Origin: Globisporangium splendens
Taxonomy: Eukaryota; Oomycota; Peronosporomycetes; Pythiales; Pythiaceae
Reading direction: 5' to 3'
DNA length: 64,000 bases
NCBI GenBank assembly: GCA_006386115.1
Contig: VFIW01000019.1
Coordinates: forward strand, 248,001 to 312,000
In this document: positions 1 through 8,947 of the stretch, piece by piece
Layout of the letters: each line of letters begins with the position of its first letter
Position numbering within the stretch: the first letter of the stretch is position 1
Notes under the pieces: model-generated
The model's database searches: none
Told to the model about the DNA's origin: nothing
Seen by the model: the letters and a program-made list of their open reading frames with translations, nothing else
Translations under genes and position numbers: made by a program

Positions 1-26
1 GAAGTGGTGATCACTGCGACCAGCCT

Positions 27-1997
27 ATGGGGGCCAAGCGTGCTCGGGCTGGAGGAGATCACATGAACACACTTTGTCAGGACCAGTCTCTGTCGGCCAT
101 GAGAGCCGCGGTTGTGAACACCGGGATTGGATGCAATGACAGCCATCTTGGCCAGCGGAAGGAGGCCATGAGAGCCCACGCTGTGGCCGACCGGCGATTG
201 GCGGCCATGAGAGCCCGCGTCGAAGATGGCTATGAGCACGTAGGCGAGCGCCAGTTCTCGTGTTTGAGGGCCAAGAGTGCTGCGGACATGAGTGCCGCGA
301 CTGGCGTCTACGGTCGTGACCAGTTATCGGAGGCCATGAGTGCCTCGGAAACCATGAGAGTTTCGATTGGTGACGATGTGTGTCGTGAGAGCAGGAATGA
401 TTCCCTTGAGAGCGAGGAGTGTGAGCATGTGACCAAGAGATTCGCAGCCATGAGGGCAAAGAAGTTAACTACGACTCGCCGCCGATCTTCTACTGTGTGT
501 ATTCGCCCACTTGATAGCGACGCCTTTGTGTGGCCGACCTATGAAGAGATAAAGCGATATCAGAAATTGTACCGACCACCCAGCGGTGCAGAGCAAGATG
601 GTGATGGAACGTGGCGCGTTAATGACAGGGTTTGGATTCCTGAAGAAGCGCACGATCTACTGGAGAGGCTTCTGGTGATCTCGCACTGTGGATCGCGAGG
701 TCACAGAGGTATGGACGTGATGCAGAACCAGCTGAAAGCAGTGTTCGAGGTGGTACGCCTCAAAGAGCTCGTGCGACGGTTTTGTAACGAGTGTCTGCTC
801 TGCTTGCACGTCAAAGGAGGAAGAATAATTCCAAGACCGTGGAGTGAAACTTTTCATGCCCATGAGCGGAATGAGGCACTTCACTGGGACTTCCTGTATT
901 TAGGAGAGTCATTTGAGGGGAATGCATACCTTCTGGTACTGAAAGATGCAGCTACTCATTACACGCAGCTCGTACGATGTGAAAGCCCGACAGCCGAAGT
1001 CGCCGCGCAGGCGATGCTTGACTGGTACAGCAACTTTGGACTGGCCAAAATCTGGATCAGTGACTGCGGAACCCACTTTAAAAACAAAGTGATTCGCGAG
1101 CTGTGCACGCGTTTGAAAGCCAAGCAAGATTTTGTGCTCGCTTATTGTCCGTGGCGCAATGGTACGGTAGAGCGTGTTAATCGAGACATCATTCAAGTAC
1201 TGAAAGTATTGATTCTCGAGTACAAGATCAATAGGCGCGACTGGCCATACCTACTGCCTCTTGTGCAAGCTAGCTTGAACCATTCGCAGGTGGCGTCACT
1301 CGCGCACAAGGCTCCGATTGAACTCTTCACGGGTCTGCAGTGTCCGTCGCCGCTTACGACGATTCTGGCACCAAGCAGCCACGAGATGATTGTGACAATC
1401 GAAGACACCAGTGCTTGCGTGGAGGCCAAGCTGAGGAGCTTACGTGAATCTCTGCGCGCAATGCACCTGGTGGTCAAAGAAAAGAAGAGGAATCAAACGC
1501 AATACAACGTGGAAAAAAGAAAAGGCAAGCCTGTCAACTTCAGCGTTGGAGACTACGTTCTGCGTTCGAGGGTTGACGAGCGTAGAGGGTTAGGAAAGCT
1601 GATGGTAACTTGGACAGGGCCATTTCGAGTCGTGGAGGCATGCGAATATTACTTCGTTGTCGAGCATCTGATCACGAAGGATCGCACTGACGTCCATGCT
1701 TCGAGGCTGAAGTTCTACAGGGACGATTCGCTGAACGTGACGCACGAGCTAATTGAACACGTGGGTGCCCAAGATACGCTGCTCGGCGTCGAACGGATCT
1801 GCAACCACAAATTCAACGACAACATGAAGTCTTATGAGCTTCTCGTGAAATGGAAAGGATTTGAAGATATTGAAGATTCCTGGGAGCCTGTGGGGTCAAT
1901 CAGAGCGGATGTACCTGATCTGGTGAAAAGATACGTCGACCAAAGTGGCGACCGAAAGCTCCAACGATACCAACGACAGTGCGATGGACGACTGTGA
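27..1997 (+). CDS. Ty3/gypsy pol: integrase plus chromodomain (5'-incomplete)
   Basis: An open frame of 656 codons, probably the end of a longer polyprotein. Residues 1-150 are a low-complexity linker with recurring AMRA-like tetrapeptides. An integrase zinc-binding domain follows (about residues 205-270, H...H and CNECLLC), then the DDE core with D in HWDFLYLG, D in ISDCGTHF and E in NGTVERVNRD, all present. A basic C-terminal region (FSVGDYVLRSR) precedes a chromodomain (residues about 590-640, VERICNHKF through YELLVKWKGFEDIEDSWEP). Integrase inserts the cDNA, and the chromodomain is thought to steer insertion toward modified histones. There is no frameshift or stop, so this copy may be young. 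The ATG at 27 is only the first methionine in view, and the true protein probably starts upstream. Confidence 0.9.
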   Translation: MGAKRARAGGDHMNTLCQDQSLSAMRAAVVNTGIGCNDSHLGQRKEAMRAHAVADRRLAAMRARVEDGYEHVGERQFSCLRAKSAADMSAATGVYGRDQLSEAMSASETMRVSIGDDVCRESRNDSLESEECEHVTKRFAAMRAKKLTTTRRRSSTVCIRPLDSDAFVWPTYEEIKRYQKLYRPPSGAEQDGDGTWRVNDRVWIPEEAHDLLERLLVISHCGSRGHRGMDVMQNQLKAVFEVVRLKELVRRFCNECLLCLHVKGGRIIPRPWSETFHAHERNEALHWDFLYLGESFEGNAYLLVLKDAATHYTQLVRCESPTAEVAAQAMLDWYSNFGLAKIWISDCGTHFKNKVIRELCTRLKAKQDFVLAYCPWRNGTVERVNRDIIQVLKVLILEYKINRRDWPYLLPLVQASLNHSQVASLAHKAPIELFTGLQCPSPLTTILAPSSHEMIVTIEDTSACVEAKLRSLRESLRAMHLVVKEKKRNQTQYNVEKRKGKPVNFSVGDYVLRSRVDERRGLGKLMVTWTGPFRVVEACEYYFVVEHLITKDRTDVHASRLKFYRDDSLNVTHELIEHVGAQDTLLGVERICNHKFNDNMKSYELLVKWKGFEDIEDSWEPVGSIRADVPDLVKRYVDQSGDRKLQRYQRQCDGRL

Positions 1998-2020
1998 TGT
2001 GAGAAAGCTTGGGGAGGCAG

Positions 2021-2250
2021 TGTGGCGTGCGCAGTGATGTGTGCCAACCCACAACCAGGCAGCTTCCTCACAACCCAGATGAGCACCCCCTGGATCGCAC
2101 CGTTGGTGTGGACCAACGGCTCGAGCGAGTGTACATGTGGCGTGCGCAGTGGTATGGGCCAACCCACGACCAGGCAGCTGCCACACAACCCAGATAAGCA
2201 CCCCCTGGATCGCACCGTTGGTGTGGACCAACGGCGCGAGCGAGTGAACA
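2021..2250 (+). repeat. Tandem duplication of a 115-bp unit inside the LTR
   Basis: Two adjacent copies differ at only a few positions. Each ends with an 8-bp perfect inverted repeat, CCGTTGGT-gtgg-ACCAACGG (about 2099-2118 and 2214-2233), which could form a hairpin or bind a dimeric factor. In an LTR, such duplicated blocks often sit in the U3 enhancer region. Confidence 0.85.
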
Positions 2251-2418
2251 ACTGGTTGAGAGCAGCGTAGAGATCAGTGTGTGTTGTTTGCATATCTTAC
2301 GAGCTCTCATTCTTGAGAATCTGGTCTCGTGCGTTGAGAATACACGTAGCGAGTACCCGGGAGTTCCAGCTCCCCCATTTGAGTGTTTGACGTCTCGTTC
2401 GGTCCGTGAAACACCACA
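2021..2418 (+). repeat. Putative 3' LTR of the gypsy element
   Basis: Starts TGTGGCGTGC after a purine-rich tract and ends ACACCACA, giving TG...CA ends within a 5-bp inverted repeat (TGTGG/CCACA). The first 230 bp are two tandem copies of a 115-bp unit (2021-2135 and 2136-2250). The boundaries are inferred from these ends and from the abrupt start of LINE sequence at 2419. The 5' LTR is not in the window for comparison. Confidence 0.65.
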
Positions 2419-3504
2419 ACGATCAAGAGACACATTATCGGACACAAGTTCTCCAATGAATATCTCCAAGATCATCTCTATCCCGTCGCACACATGCTGT
2501 GGCGATATATGAGCGCGTCGCTCATACAAGCCATTTGGTGTGCGCATCTGCGACGCATGGATTCGGATCCAATCGAATCGACTGCTGAGATGGCGATCAT
2601 GATGACCAGATTAGAGGCAGGAATGCGAAACCTCACACGACTCGCTGAAGCGCAAGCTGGAGACTCTGACGGTCACACGGTTGCGGCAGTTCTCAAGGTC
2701 TATGTCGACTGCTTTCTCAGCCAAACCGACGCCATCCCCTTGACTCCAAATGATACTCGCGGCGTTTACCTGTTGTTTTTCGATGGTGGATCACGCGGCA
2801 ATCCAGGACCAGGAGGGACTGGATCCATTATCGTGCGTGTCCATAAGGACTCGCACACAGCCAGTTTAATTTGGGCCGCGAGCATGGCGTATAGCAGGAA
2901 GGACACGACCAACAACTTTGCCGAGTACTGGGGTCTCATACATGGACTCCGAGAAGCCCAACGCAGTCACTTCGAACCGTTGTACGTGATTGGAGACAGT
3001 GCACTCATTATCTCCCAACAGCGAATGCATCGGTCCCCTCGACAGCACCGATTGGCACGTTTATACCAGACAAGTCGACGACTCGCGGATTGCATCGACA
3101 TCCGAGGATGGTACCATCACTACCGTGCCTTCAACAAGATGGCGGACTCAGCTGCCAACCTAGCCATGGACACCAGAACCTCAACGCAGGTTCACTTCCC
3201 AACTCATCGAGCTGCTTTCAACAATCTCACCCAGGATCTTGACAACGACGTCATGCATTGGCTTATGCGAAGTTCGGAAGACCCAAGGTCATTGGACAAC
3301 ACAAGGCAGCCTCACATAGGACCAAGAGAACATGCCATCCTGGTCAAAGATTATTTAGCTTTCAGAAGTGATCTAGTGCAATCCGCGCTGTAGACACATT
3401 TACACTCCTAGATGAAATTCGCAATGAAGATTAGGTAGGAGAATGGATATTGTAGGTCACGAAGATGAACCTAAATATACCTCACCTTATAAAGATAAAG
3501 ATAA
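2419..3504 (+). mobile_element. LINE copy A (3' end; RNase H intact)
   Basis: Nearly identical to the 3' parts of LINE copies B, C and D. Similarity starts abruptly at 2419, exactly where the gypsy LTR ends, and runs through the RNase H region and a shared 3' UTR to a short A-rich tail of TAAAGA-type units (about 3488-3504). The missing 5' part may lie left of the gypsy element rather than being a true 5' truncation. Confidence 0.9.
2494..3393 (+). pseudogene. LINE ORF2 C-terminal fragment with RNase H
   Basis: A 299-codon open stretch that is the C-terminal end of the LINE polyprotein, not an independent gene. The RNase H domain keeps its acidic catalytic set: D in FFDGGSRGNPG, E in NFAEYWGL, D in GDSALII and D in NKMADSAAN. 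The DGGSRGNPGPGG form resembles the archaeal/plant RNase HI subtype. It ends in the same place (DLVQSAL) as copy B. The methionine at 2494 is internal to the original protein. Confidence 0.85.
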
Positions 3505-4126
3505 ATCCACGTGGGTGTTCGTCTGGCTCGCGCAATGATTCGAATTTGAGTTCTAGGAGTGGAAAATATTCTAGAAAATTGAATATCGCATGAAAACTTC
3601 AAAATTTCTACTGAAGGTGAACCCAATAATGCCACTGAATGATCCTCAAAGTTCCTCAAATGCCGACTTGGACAACCGCCATTGCGTTTGGCAGACCTGT
3701 GTATGTGTAGCCATAGTGTTGCCATGTTGTCACCTGCAGTCGTTAACAACAGGAGTGAGATGGTAAAAAAAATGCAATAAAGTGCAGGTTGTCCTTTATG
3801 CCACACAGGTTTACAAAGTATTGTGCCAGATCTTAGGCTTGGAGACTACAAACGTTCTAGTTCGCCTTAATCAGGTTGCCAGCGATGTGGTACACTATCT
3901 TGGATTCTACCCTAGTAGACAGGAGTTCATGGAATGCGGCTCGACAGGAAAGCAGGAGCTGCATCAACGTATATTTTTCCTGTTACGCACATACAGGAAT
4001 CGTACGTTATTCGAGCTTCTGTTTGCTACCCCTATTTAAGCAGATATACATTCGCTGCAGTCCCAAAGGCTGCGCCTAGCTGCAGGCTTCTCGTGATGCA
4101 TCAAACGAATGGCGAGGATCCCACGC
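3505..4126. other. Intergenic, nothing recognised
   Basis: A 620-bp AT-richer stretch between LINE copy A and the first hydrophilin gene. It is the probable 3' flank of the latter. The small open frames match nothing I recognise. Confidence 0.6.
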
Positions 4127-5371
4127 CTACTGGTTGGTCAACGACGGCTCAAACAAGTTGTTCTCGTTCGCTTCCTCGTACTTGCTGTGACCCTTGTGCT
4201 TGCCGTGCTTGTTGCGATCGTTGTCATAGTCGTTGTTGTGTGTGCCGAACTTGTTGGGGTCATTGTCATGGGCCGTGTCGCGTCCCTGGTGGTGATGCGC
4301 TGGATCGTTGTCGTGTCCCTTGCCGACCAAGTGCTTCGCCTTGTCGATCATCGACGTCATGAACGACTTGTGCTCGCGGTTGTTGGTATCGTTCGTGGCA
4401 GTGGTTCGAGCGTGGGTGCCAGTGGCTGAAGTACTTGGGTTCATGGTGGTGCCAGCCCCATGGTGTTCGTAGGTATCGTTGATGGTGCGAGTACCATGCG
4501 AGCCTGACGAGTCTCCACTTGGGTTCGTCGTCGTGCTTCCAAGCGAGCTTGTGTTGGAACTGCTGCCAATGCCGCTGCTGCCAGCAGTGCTGGTGTTGGA
4601 GTGGTTGTCAATGCCGCTCGGGTTGTCACCGATGCTGATGGTACCGGAGTAGGGGCTAGTGTACTGATCATTGGGGCTGGTGTTGTACGAGCCGGTCGTG
4701 CCGTGACTATGTGGACCCATGCCAACGGTGTCCTTCGCCTTCTCTCCCAACGTCCTGTCATCTTGACGATGTCCGTACGAGCTGTTGTCCCCGTACTGGT
4801 TGCTAGTGGTGTGGTGTCCACCTAGGTTGGTTCCATACGAGGTGCCAGTGTTGGCGTTGCTACTATATCCGGTGTTATCGCACGATCCGGTCGTGCCATA
4901 ACTGTGGGGTCCCATGCCGACCATGTCCTTGGCCTTCTCGCCCATCGTTCTGTCGTCCTGACGAGCACCATACGCGTCATTGTCGCTGTACTGGCCACCG
5001 GTGGTATTGTGGCCATGCAAATCCGAACGCGTTTCATGGTCAGGCTGGAACGAGCTGCCGCCTTGGTTGGTCGTGGTGGTTCCGTACGACGTGCTGGTGT
5101 TGGCGTTGGTGCCGTACCCGGAGTTGTCGTACGAGCCAGTTGTGCCGTGGCTGTGAGGTTCCATTCCGACCATCTCCTTGGCCTTCTCGCCCCACGTCCT
5201 GCCGTGTTGGCGGCCGTGTGTGCCGTAGTCGTCGCGCGGATTTCCGCCTTGGGGTGGGTAGTTGCTGCTTTGATACTGCGACGAGCTTGGTAGCGACGTG
5301 TCCTCGCGGGTTCCGATGCGGTCCGAACGCTCGAGCGTTGGATGCACCTTGTCATCTCGTGACGAATACAT
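4127..5371 (-). CDS. Dehydrin/LEA-like hydrophilic repeat protein
   Basis: A 414-residue protein, extremely rich in Ser, Thr, Gly, His, Asn and Asp, with no hydrophobic core, signal peptide or membrane segment. It carries three copies of a block built on GEKAKDMVGMGPHSYGTTGS, each about 75 residues apart, and a fourth variant (DKAKHLVGKG) near residue 345. A Ser/Thr linker follows, then a His/Asp tail with DNDYDNDRNKHGKHKGHSK. The short amphipathic lysine motif in a disordered background resembles LEA proteins, dehydrins and hydrophilins, which protect proteins and membranes during drying or osmotic stress. The tail is shared with the genes at 6877 and 7532. Function is inferred from composition only. 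The start is the first ATG, 75-90 bp downstream of an initiator-like sequence. Confidence 0.75.
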   Translation of the reverse strand: MYSSRDDKVHPTLERSDRIGTREDTSLPSSSQYQSSNYPPQGGNPRDDYGTHGRQHGRTWGEKAKEMVGMEPHSHGTTGSYDNSGYGTNANTSTSYGTTTTNQGGSSFQPDHETRSDLHGHNTTGGQYSDNDAYGARQDDRTMGEKAKDMVGMGPHSYGTTGSCDNTGYSSNANTGTSYGTNLGGHHTTSNQYGDNSSYGHRQDDRTLGEKAKDTVGMGPHSHGTTGSYNTSPNDQYTSPYSGTISIGDNPSGIDNHSNTSTAGSSGIGSSSNTSSLGSTTTNPSGDSSGSHGTRTINDTYEHHGAGTTMNPSTSATGTHARTTATNDTNNREHKSFMTSMIDKAKHLVGKGHDNDPAHHHQGRDTAHDNDPNKFGTHNNDYDNDRNKHGKHKGHSKYEEANENNLFEPSLTNQ

Positions 5372-5445
5372 GTTGTTTGTGCTTCTGCTTCTTCTTCTCG
5401 GTCAAAGTGGTCTGCCGTGTGGTTTGTTGGATGCTGTGCTCGAGT

Positions 5446-5463
5446 GTGCAAATTGAATAGTGA
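5446..5463 (-). promoter_or_regulatory. Oomycete initiator-like element
   Basis: On the minus strand the sequence reads CTCACTATTCAATTTGC. This resembles the oomycete initiator plus flanking region (TCAYTYY...CAWTTT) and lies about 80 bp upstream of the ATG at 5371. A similar CTCACTGATCAATAC lies upstream of the paralogue that starts at 7440. Confidence 0.4.
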
Positions 5464-5949
5464 GAGTTCGGATGAAGCACTCACACGTCATGGAGGCACA
5501 CGTTGGTACAAATTGGCACAAAGGAAGGGGTATAGTCGGTGAGCCTGTGTCGCATGAGTGTACATCTGCTGCTGCGTTTTGAACGTGCCAGTTGGTGCTC
5601 GGCATTGAAGCGACGTTGATACCAGCCAACGCGATGTCCCATATGCGTGTCCCCCTTTAAAACTTTAACAGTAGTTGACATCCCAATATCATACATCTGG
5701 CTGGCAAGAACATTGAAATTTTCGCCAGCTTTCGATAGGAGACAAGTGAGCAAGGTGTTGGTGTACACCCTGCATGATGCCAACGGTATGCTCACTTTGA
5801 AAACGATGACGTTGATTCCACACTCATGAAATAAGAGTGACATGCTGAAGCACGTTTGGACAGTACATTATTTTAATAGAAATGCTGGGTGACAAAGTTC
5901 TTTTTCTCCATTCCCGAGAAGGAAATGTTACTGGGTGCAGGTTCTTGTC
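5464..5949. other. Intergenic, nothing recognised
   Basis: About 490 bp between the first hydrophilin promoter and the end of the next minus-strand gene. No convincing coding sequence, RNA or repeat was seen. Confidence 0.55.
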
Positions 5950-6714
5950 TTATTTTTCCTTGTTAGCTTTGGCTGCCAGTAGATCGATAAGCGCGTTGAG
6001 ACTCACGGTTTGCTTGCTCACTTCGGCGCAGTATTGCTTCATCAACGCATTGTGTTCGCGGAGCTCGGTCAAGATGGCTCGTTGCTCTGCCGAGTTGTTC
6101 TTCGTCACAATCACGCCTTCGACCATCGTGCGCAATCCATGCACAACCGACAGGATACCAGAATCAATGCCCCCGTGATCACTTACTGCAGCTGCCGCGC
6201 TCAAGACGGGTAGTGCAGCTGGTGTATTCGATGCCGAATTTCTCTTTTGCCGTTTTCTGCTTGAACCAGGAGACGACGGAGCATCAGTAGCAGACTCGGC
6301 TTGCTCTGTTCCCATCGGCGCGGTTCTTCTTTGAGACTCGATATCTGGCAGAGCACTTTCTCTCGTGCTCTGTCCCTCAGTGACTGACCTTACGTCTGGG
6401 CTACCGTTATCTTCACCAGAATTCGGAGAAACTGCACCATCACCATGCTCACCAACACCCGTATCGATCTGATCGTCATCGCCCTCTTCATTCTTGTTCT
6501 CTTTGTTGGCACCTGCGTCGCTTTGATTCTTCTCTTCATCGTCTACTGAGACGCTGCTATTTGTTCTTGTGCGTGAAACTCCGTGCTCTGACAAAGCTTC
6601 CTCATGTACTCCAACGGAAGAATGTCTTTCATCGGGTTTGCTATCGCCCATATACTGGCTCAGCAATTGGAACAACGATGACGAAGTCGGAGTGGGCTTT
6701 GCGCTGGTCGTCAT
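5950..6714 (-). CDS. Acidic protein with C-terminal helix, possible Myb/SANT-like factor (5'-incomplete)
   Basis: A 254-residue open frame with an acidic, Ser-rich disordered middle (residues 40-150), a basic nuclear-localisation-like SSRKRQKR (about 155), and a predicted helical C-terminus (about 190-254, ILTELREHNALMKQYC through LIDLLAAKANKEK). Upstream of the ATG the same frame reads LRNLKKTWRE, directly after a splice acceptor (TTGTAG). This resembles the last helix of Myb/SANT or MADF-like domains (KWKNLKK...), so an upstream exon carrying a DNA-binding domain is likely. One reading places exon 1 at 6780-6839 with a 35-nt intron, which is implausibly short. The first exon may be elsewhere or lost. 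No function can be assigned with confidence. Confidence 0.55.
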   Translation of the reverse strand: MTTSAKPTPTSSSLFQLLSQYMGDSKPDERHSSVGVHEEALSEHGVSRTRTNSSVSVDDEEKNQSDAGANKENKNEEGDDDQIDTGVGEHGDGAVSPNSGEDNGSPDVRSVTEGQSTRESALPDIESQRRTAPMGTEQAESATDAPSSPGSSRKRQKRNSASNTPAALPVLSAAAAVSDHGGIDSGILSVVHGLRTMVEGVIVTKNNSAEQRAILTELREHNALMKQYCAEVSKQTVSLNALIDLLAAKANKEK

Positions 6715-6876
6715 CTCACGCCACGTTTTCTTGAGATTCCGCAGCTACAACCATACACAGACACATCGTAAGAACAGACCTTAAGCCCACCAATACAAAA
6801 AATAGACGCACTTTGCTCCAAACCTCCTTCAATATTCATTGTGGTACGTCGCGCGAACAATACAGCTTCGATTCAC

Positions 6877-7440
6877 TTAGTTGCCCGTCACTGCCGCCGC
6901 AAACAACTTGTTTTCGAACGTGCACTTGTTCTTCTGCTTCTCGTCCTTACCGTGTTCCTTGAGCTTGATGCAGTCATTGTCCATTGCTCTGTGGAGGCCC
7001 TTCTCGTGGTCCTTGCACTTGTTGTGATCGTTGTCACAGTCATTGATGTCACCCTTGTGCCTGCTGTGCTTGCTGCGATCATTGTCGTAGTCTTCAGGAC
7101 ACAGGGTACAATGCTCTTGGTCATGATGAGACTCCTTGCCGACCATTTCCTTGTCCTTGTCCAGCATCGCTGTCGTGAACGAAGACTTGTGTCCATGCTT
7201 GTCGTGGTCGTCCGAGGGGTAACCTTGATGCTGGTCGGTGTGCAAGTCTTGGTCTTTACTAGTGAACCTCTGCTGGCTGGCGCCGACGTACTTGCCAACA
7301 GGTGCTCGGCCGCCTTTCGATTTCGAACCTAAATGCAAACCATCGCGCGAGTGGTGCGAGCTGCTGCCTGGGTTCGTGTTCATGCTGTCGAACGAGTGGC
7401 TCCTTCCGGTCTCGCGGTGGTCGTTGCTTGGCGAAGACAT
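6877..7440 (-). CDS. Dehydrin/LEA-like hydrophilic protein, paralogue 2
   Basis: A 187-residue protein starting MSSPSNDHRETGRSHSFDS. The open frame runs upstream to 7551, but that part looks like leader sequence, and the ATG at 7440 aligns with its neighbour. It shares the C-terminal module of the gene at 4127: SSFTTAMLDKDKEMVGK, a His/Asp stretch, DYDNDRSKHSRHKG and a short ENKLFAAAVTGN end. It is strongly charged and His/Asp/Lys-rich, with no membrane or signal segment. The likely role, by analogy with hydrophilins, is desiccation or osmotic protection or metal binding by His/Asp clusters. It is divergent with the third member at 7532, so the two may share a promoter. Confidence 0.7.
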   Translation of the reverse strand: MSSPSNDHRETGRSHSFDSMNTNPGSSSHHSRDGLHLGSKSKGGRAPVGKYVGASQQRFTSKDQDLHTDQHQGYPSDDHDKHGHKSSFTTAMLDKDKEMVGKESHHDQEHCTLCPEDYDNDRSKHSRHKGDINDCDNDHNKCKDHEKGLHRAMDNDCIKLKEHGKDEKQKNKCTFENKLFAAAVTGN

Positions 7441-7531
7441 CTTGGTTTGACCTCGTTCGATGCGGGTGCGATTCGTCAGGTAGTAAGTAGTTCGTGTATT
7501 GATCAGTGAGCTTGAGCTCGCGAATTCAACA

Positions 7532-8010
7532 ATGAGTCCAATTGGGGTCAACGCGTGCGCCTTCCCGTCACCCTACACACGCGTTGCTTCTGAAGGTTAC
7601 GTTTTTTGGATCTACCAGTTTGGCACTTATCAGGTCACCGAGTTTGTTTTCTAGGAGTGGAAGATAGCGCCCGCACGCCCTGGAACGATCACGGTAGCAG
7701 CAGCTCTTACAGTCGCAGTGATGATGACTGCAGCGGCAACAGTTCGTTTGAAAATTGCCGCGATCACCAGGATACTTACGGCAGCCGCTCCTTCGCGAAC
7801 AAGAACGATGACCACGAAGACAAGTCATTCGTGCCACCGATGGTCGACAAGGCGAAGGACATGGTCGGCAAGTGGTCTCACAGTCACGACCAAGAACACC
7901 GCGACTTGCGCGACGACTACGACAACGACCGCAACAAGCACAAGGGGCACAACAAGCACGACGACAAGATTGAGAACAAATCGTTTACCGCGGCGTTGTT
8001 TGGCGAGTAA
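7532..8010 (+). CDS. Dehydrin/LEA-like hydrophilic protein, paralogue 3 (spliced or start lost)
   Basis: The conserved part (7655-8010) encodes SFVPPMVDKAKDMVGKWSH, then DYDNDRNKHKGHNKHDD and ENKSFTAALFGE, matching paralogues 1 and 2. No ATG sits at the position equivalent to MSSPSNDH: the aligned sequence reads ARTPWNDHG. Splicing 7532-7595 to 7655-8010 across a 59-bp GT...TTTTCTAG intron gives a 139-residue protein in frame (MSPIGVNACAF...EGVEDSARTPW). The alternative is a pseudogene whose start codon was lost. The splice signals are good, but the first exon has no counterpart in the paralogues. Confidence 0.5.
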
Positions 8011-8629
8011 GGGGATGAACGCCGGCTCAGCCATCGTTCGTTGCGAATATATGCATGCGGAAGGAGGGAAGGGCTGTGGAAGCAGAGAGAAAACCAAAAC
8101 ACTGCATAAGAACAAAAAACAATGCATGTTGAAACTCTATTCGGTGGTTGTTTTGCTTTAAGCGCTGTCAGCAAAAGCACAGTTGGAAGCCGATCTCATT
8201 GAATAATAGTGACGAGTAAGTTGTTGGAACATAGGAGACCTGCCCTGTCATCAACGCACCGATATCATGGAATTTGCATCTGACTTTGCGATGATGGCTG
8301 TGTCAAGGCAGTGAGAATGTCGTTTTCAGCCACGAAAACCGACCTCCTAGTCAAGTCGAGGTGTGGCCGCTTCAACAAAGCACTGCCTGAAACGCTTTGT
8401 CTCAATGATCCATTTATATTAAATGTTTGAGACTTGCCAACAGTCCAACACAAGTGACCCAGCTGAAGTTGGCAGTCTCACGACACCGTTATGAGACAGT
8501 CTTGGGGCATATTCCACCACGCCATTCTCCCAACTGTCGGATCCCAATCCGACCACGTCCGAGAGATTCATCACTCTCAAAAGTGCCGTGCAATCGAAAA
8601 CAGCTCAAGCCTTCTGCTACACAACGAAA
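8011..8629. other. Intergenic, nothing recognised
   Basis: Holds the presumed 3' UTR of the third hydrophilin and the promoter of the small gene at 8630. No other gene, repeat or RNA was recognised. Confidence 0.55.
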
Positions 8630-8947
8630 ATGTCGGAGCCTGCGCCAGCCAATCCAACGTCCCATGACAACAATGACGTGACTCCAAGCGTATCCTCCGG
8701 GGAAGAGCAGCGCCGTCGTCGCGAGCACGAAGAAGAACTGGAGCGACTGGCCAGAGCCGCCGAAATCTCGCGCCACGAAGTCAAGTCTGTGATGGGCTCG
8801 CATGGCTCAAAGCACCAGGAACAGCCGCAGCAACCGGAGGTCTTGTTTGGCCGTGCAGCGAAGTACTACAATCGCAGCGGTCATGGCCACCTCTTCCAGC
8901 CCGACAACGCCCCCAAAAGCCCAGCCAAGCAGCTTGACCATCCTTAA
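8630..8947 (+). CDS. Small charged hypothetical protein
   Basis: 105 residues from the first good ATG (MSEPAPANPTSHDNN). The middle is a charged helical stretch (EEQRRRREHEEELERLARAAE, residues about 25-45) likely to form a coiled coil. The C-terminus is hydrophilic with VLFGRAAKYYNRSGHGH. The family was not recognised. Codon use and frame length suggest a real gene, but a 105-codon frame alone is weak evidence. Confidence 0.5.
   Translation: MSEPAPANPTSHDNNDVTPSVSSGEEQRRRREHEEELERLARAAEISRHEVKSVMGSHGSKHQEQPQQPEVLFGRAAKYYNRSGHGHLFQPDNAPKSPAKQLDHP

Larger units (their letters stand above)
1..2418 (+). mobile_element. Ty3/gypsy retrotransposon, 3' part
   Basis: The left edge of the window lies inside a chromodomain-type Ty3/gypsy element. 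What is visible is the 3' part of pol (integrase and chromodomain), a purine-rich stretch at about 2002-2020 that can serve as polypurine tract, and a 398-bp putative 3' LTR. The LTR starts TGTGG and ends CCACA, a perfect 5-bp terminal inverted repeat. Directly after CCACA the sequence becomes internal LINE sequence, so the element seems to have landed in a LINE. Gag, protease, RT and the 5' LTR would lie outside the window. Confidence 0.85.

Noticed and set aside
25..459. Minus-strand open frame with SWPP repeats opposite gypsy pol
   Set aside because: It is the reverse strand of the GGCCATGAGAGCC repeats. The plus strand is continuous with a clear integrase.
2419..2430. LINE A as a simple 5'-truncated insertion
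   Set aside because: No target-site duplication found, and the junction coincides with the end of an LTR with TGTGG/CCACA ends. Nested insertion explains it better.
4441..5484. Open frames overlapping the first hydrophilin gene in other frames
   Set aside because: They show mirrored low complexity (Thr/Ala/Arg-rich or Val-rich). Only the 4127-5371 frame carries the repeat module shared with paralogues.
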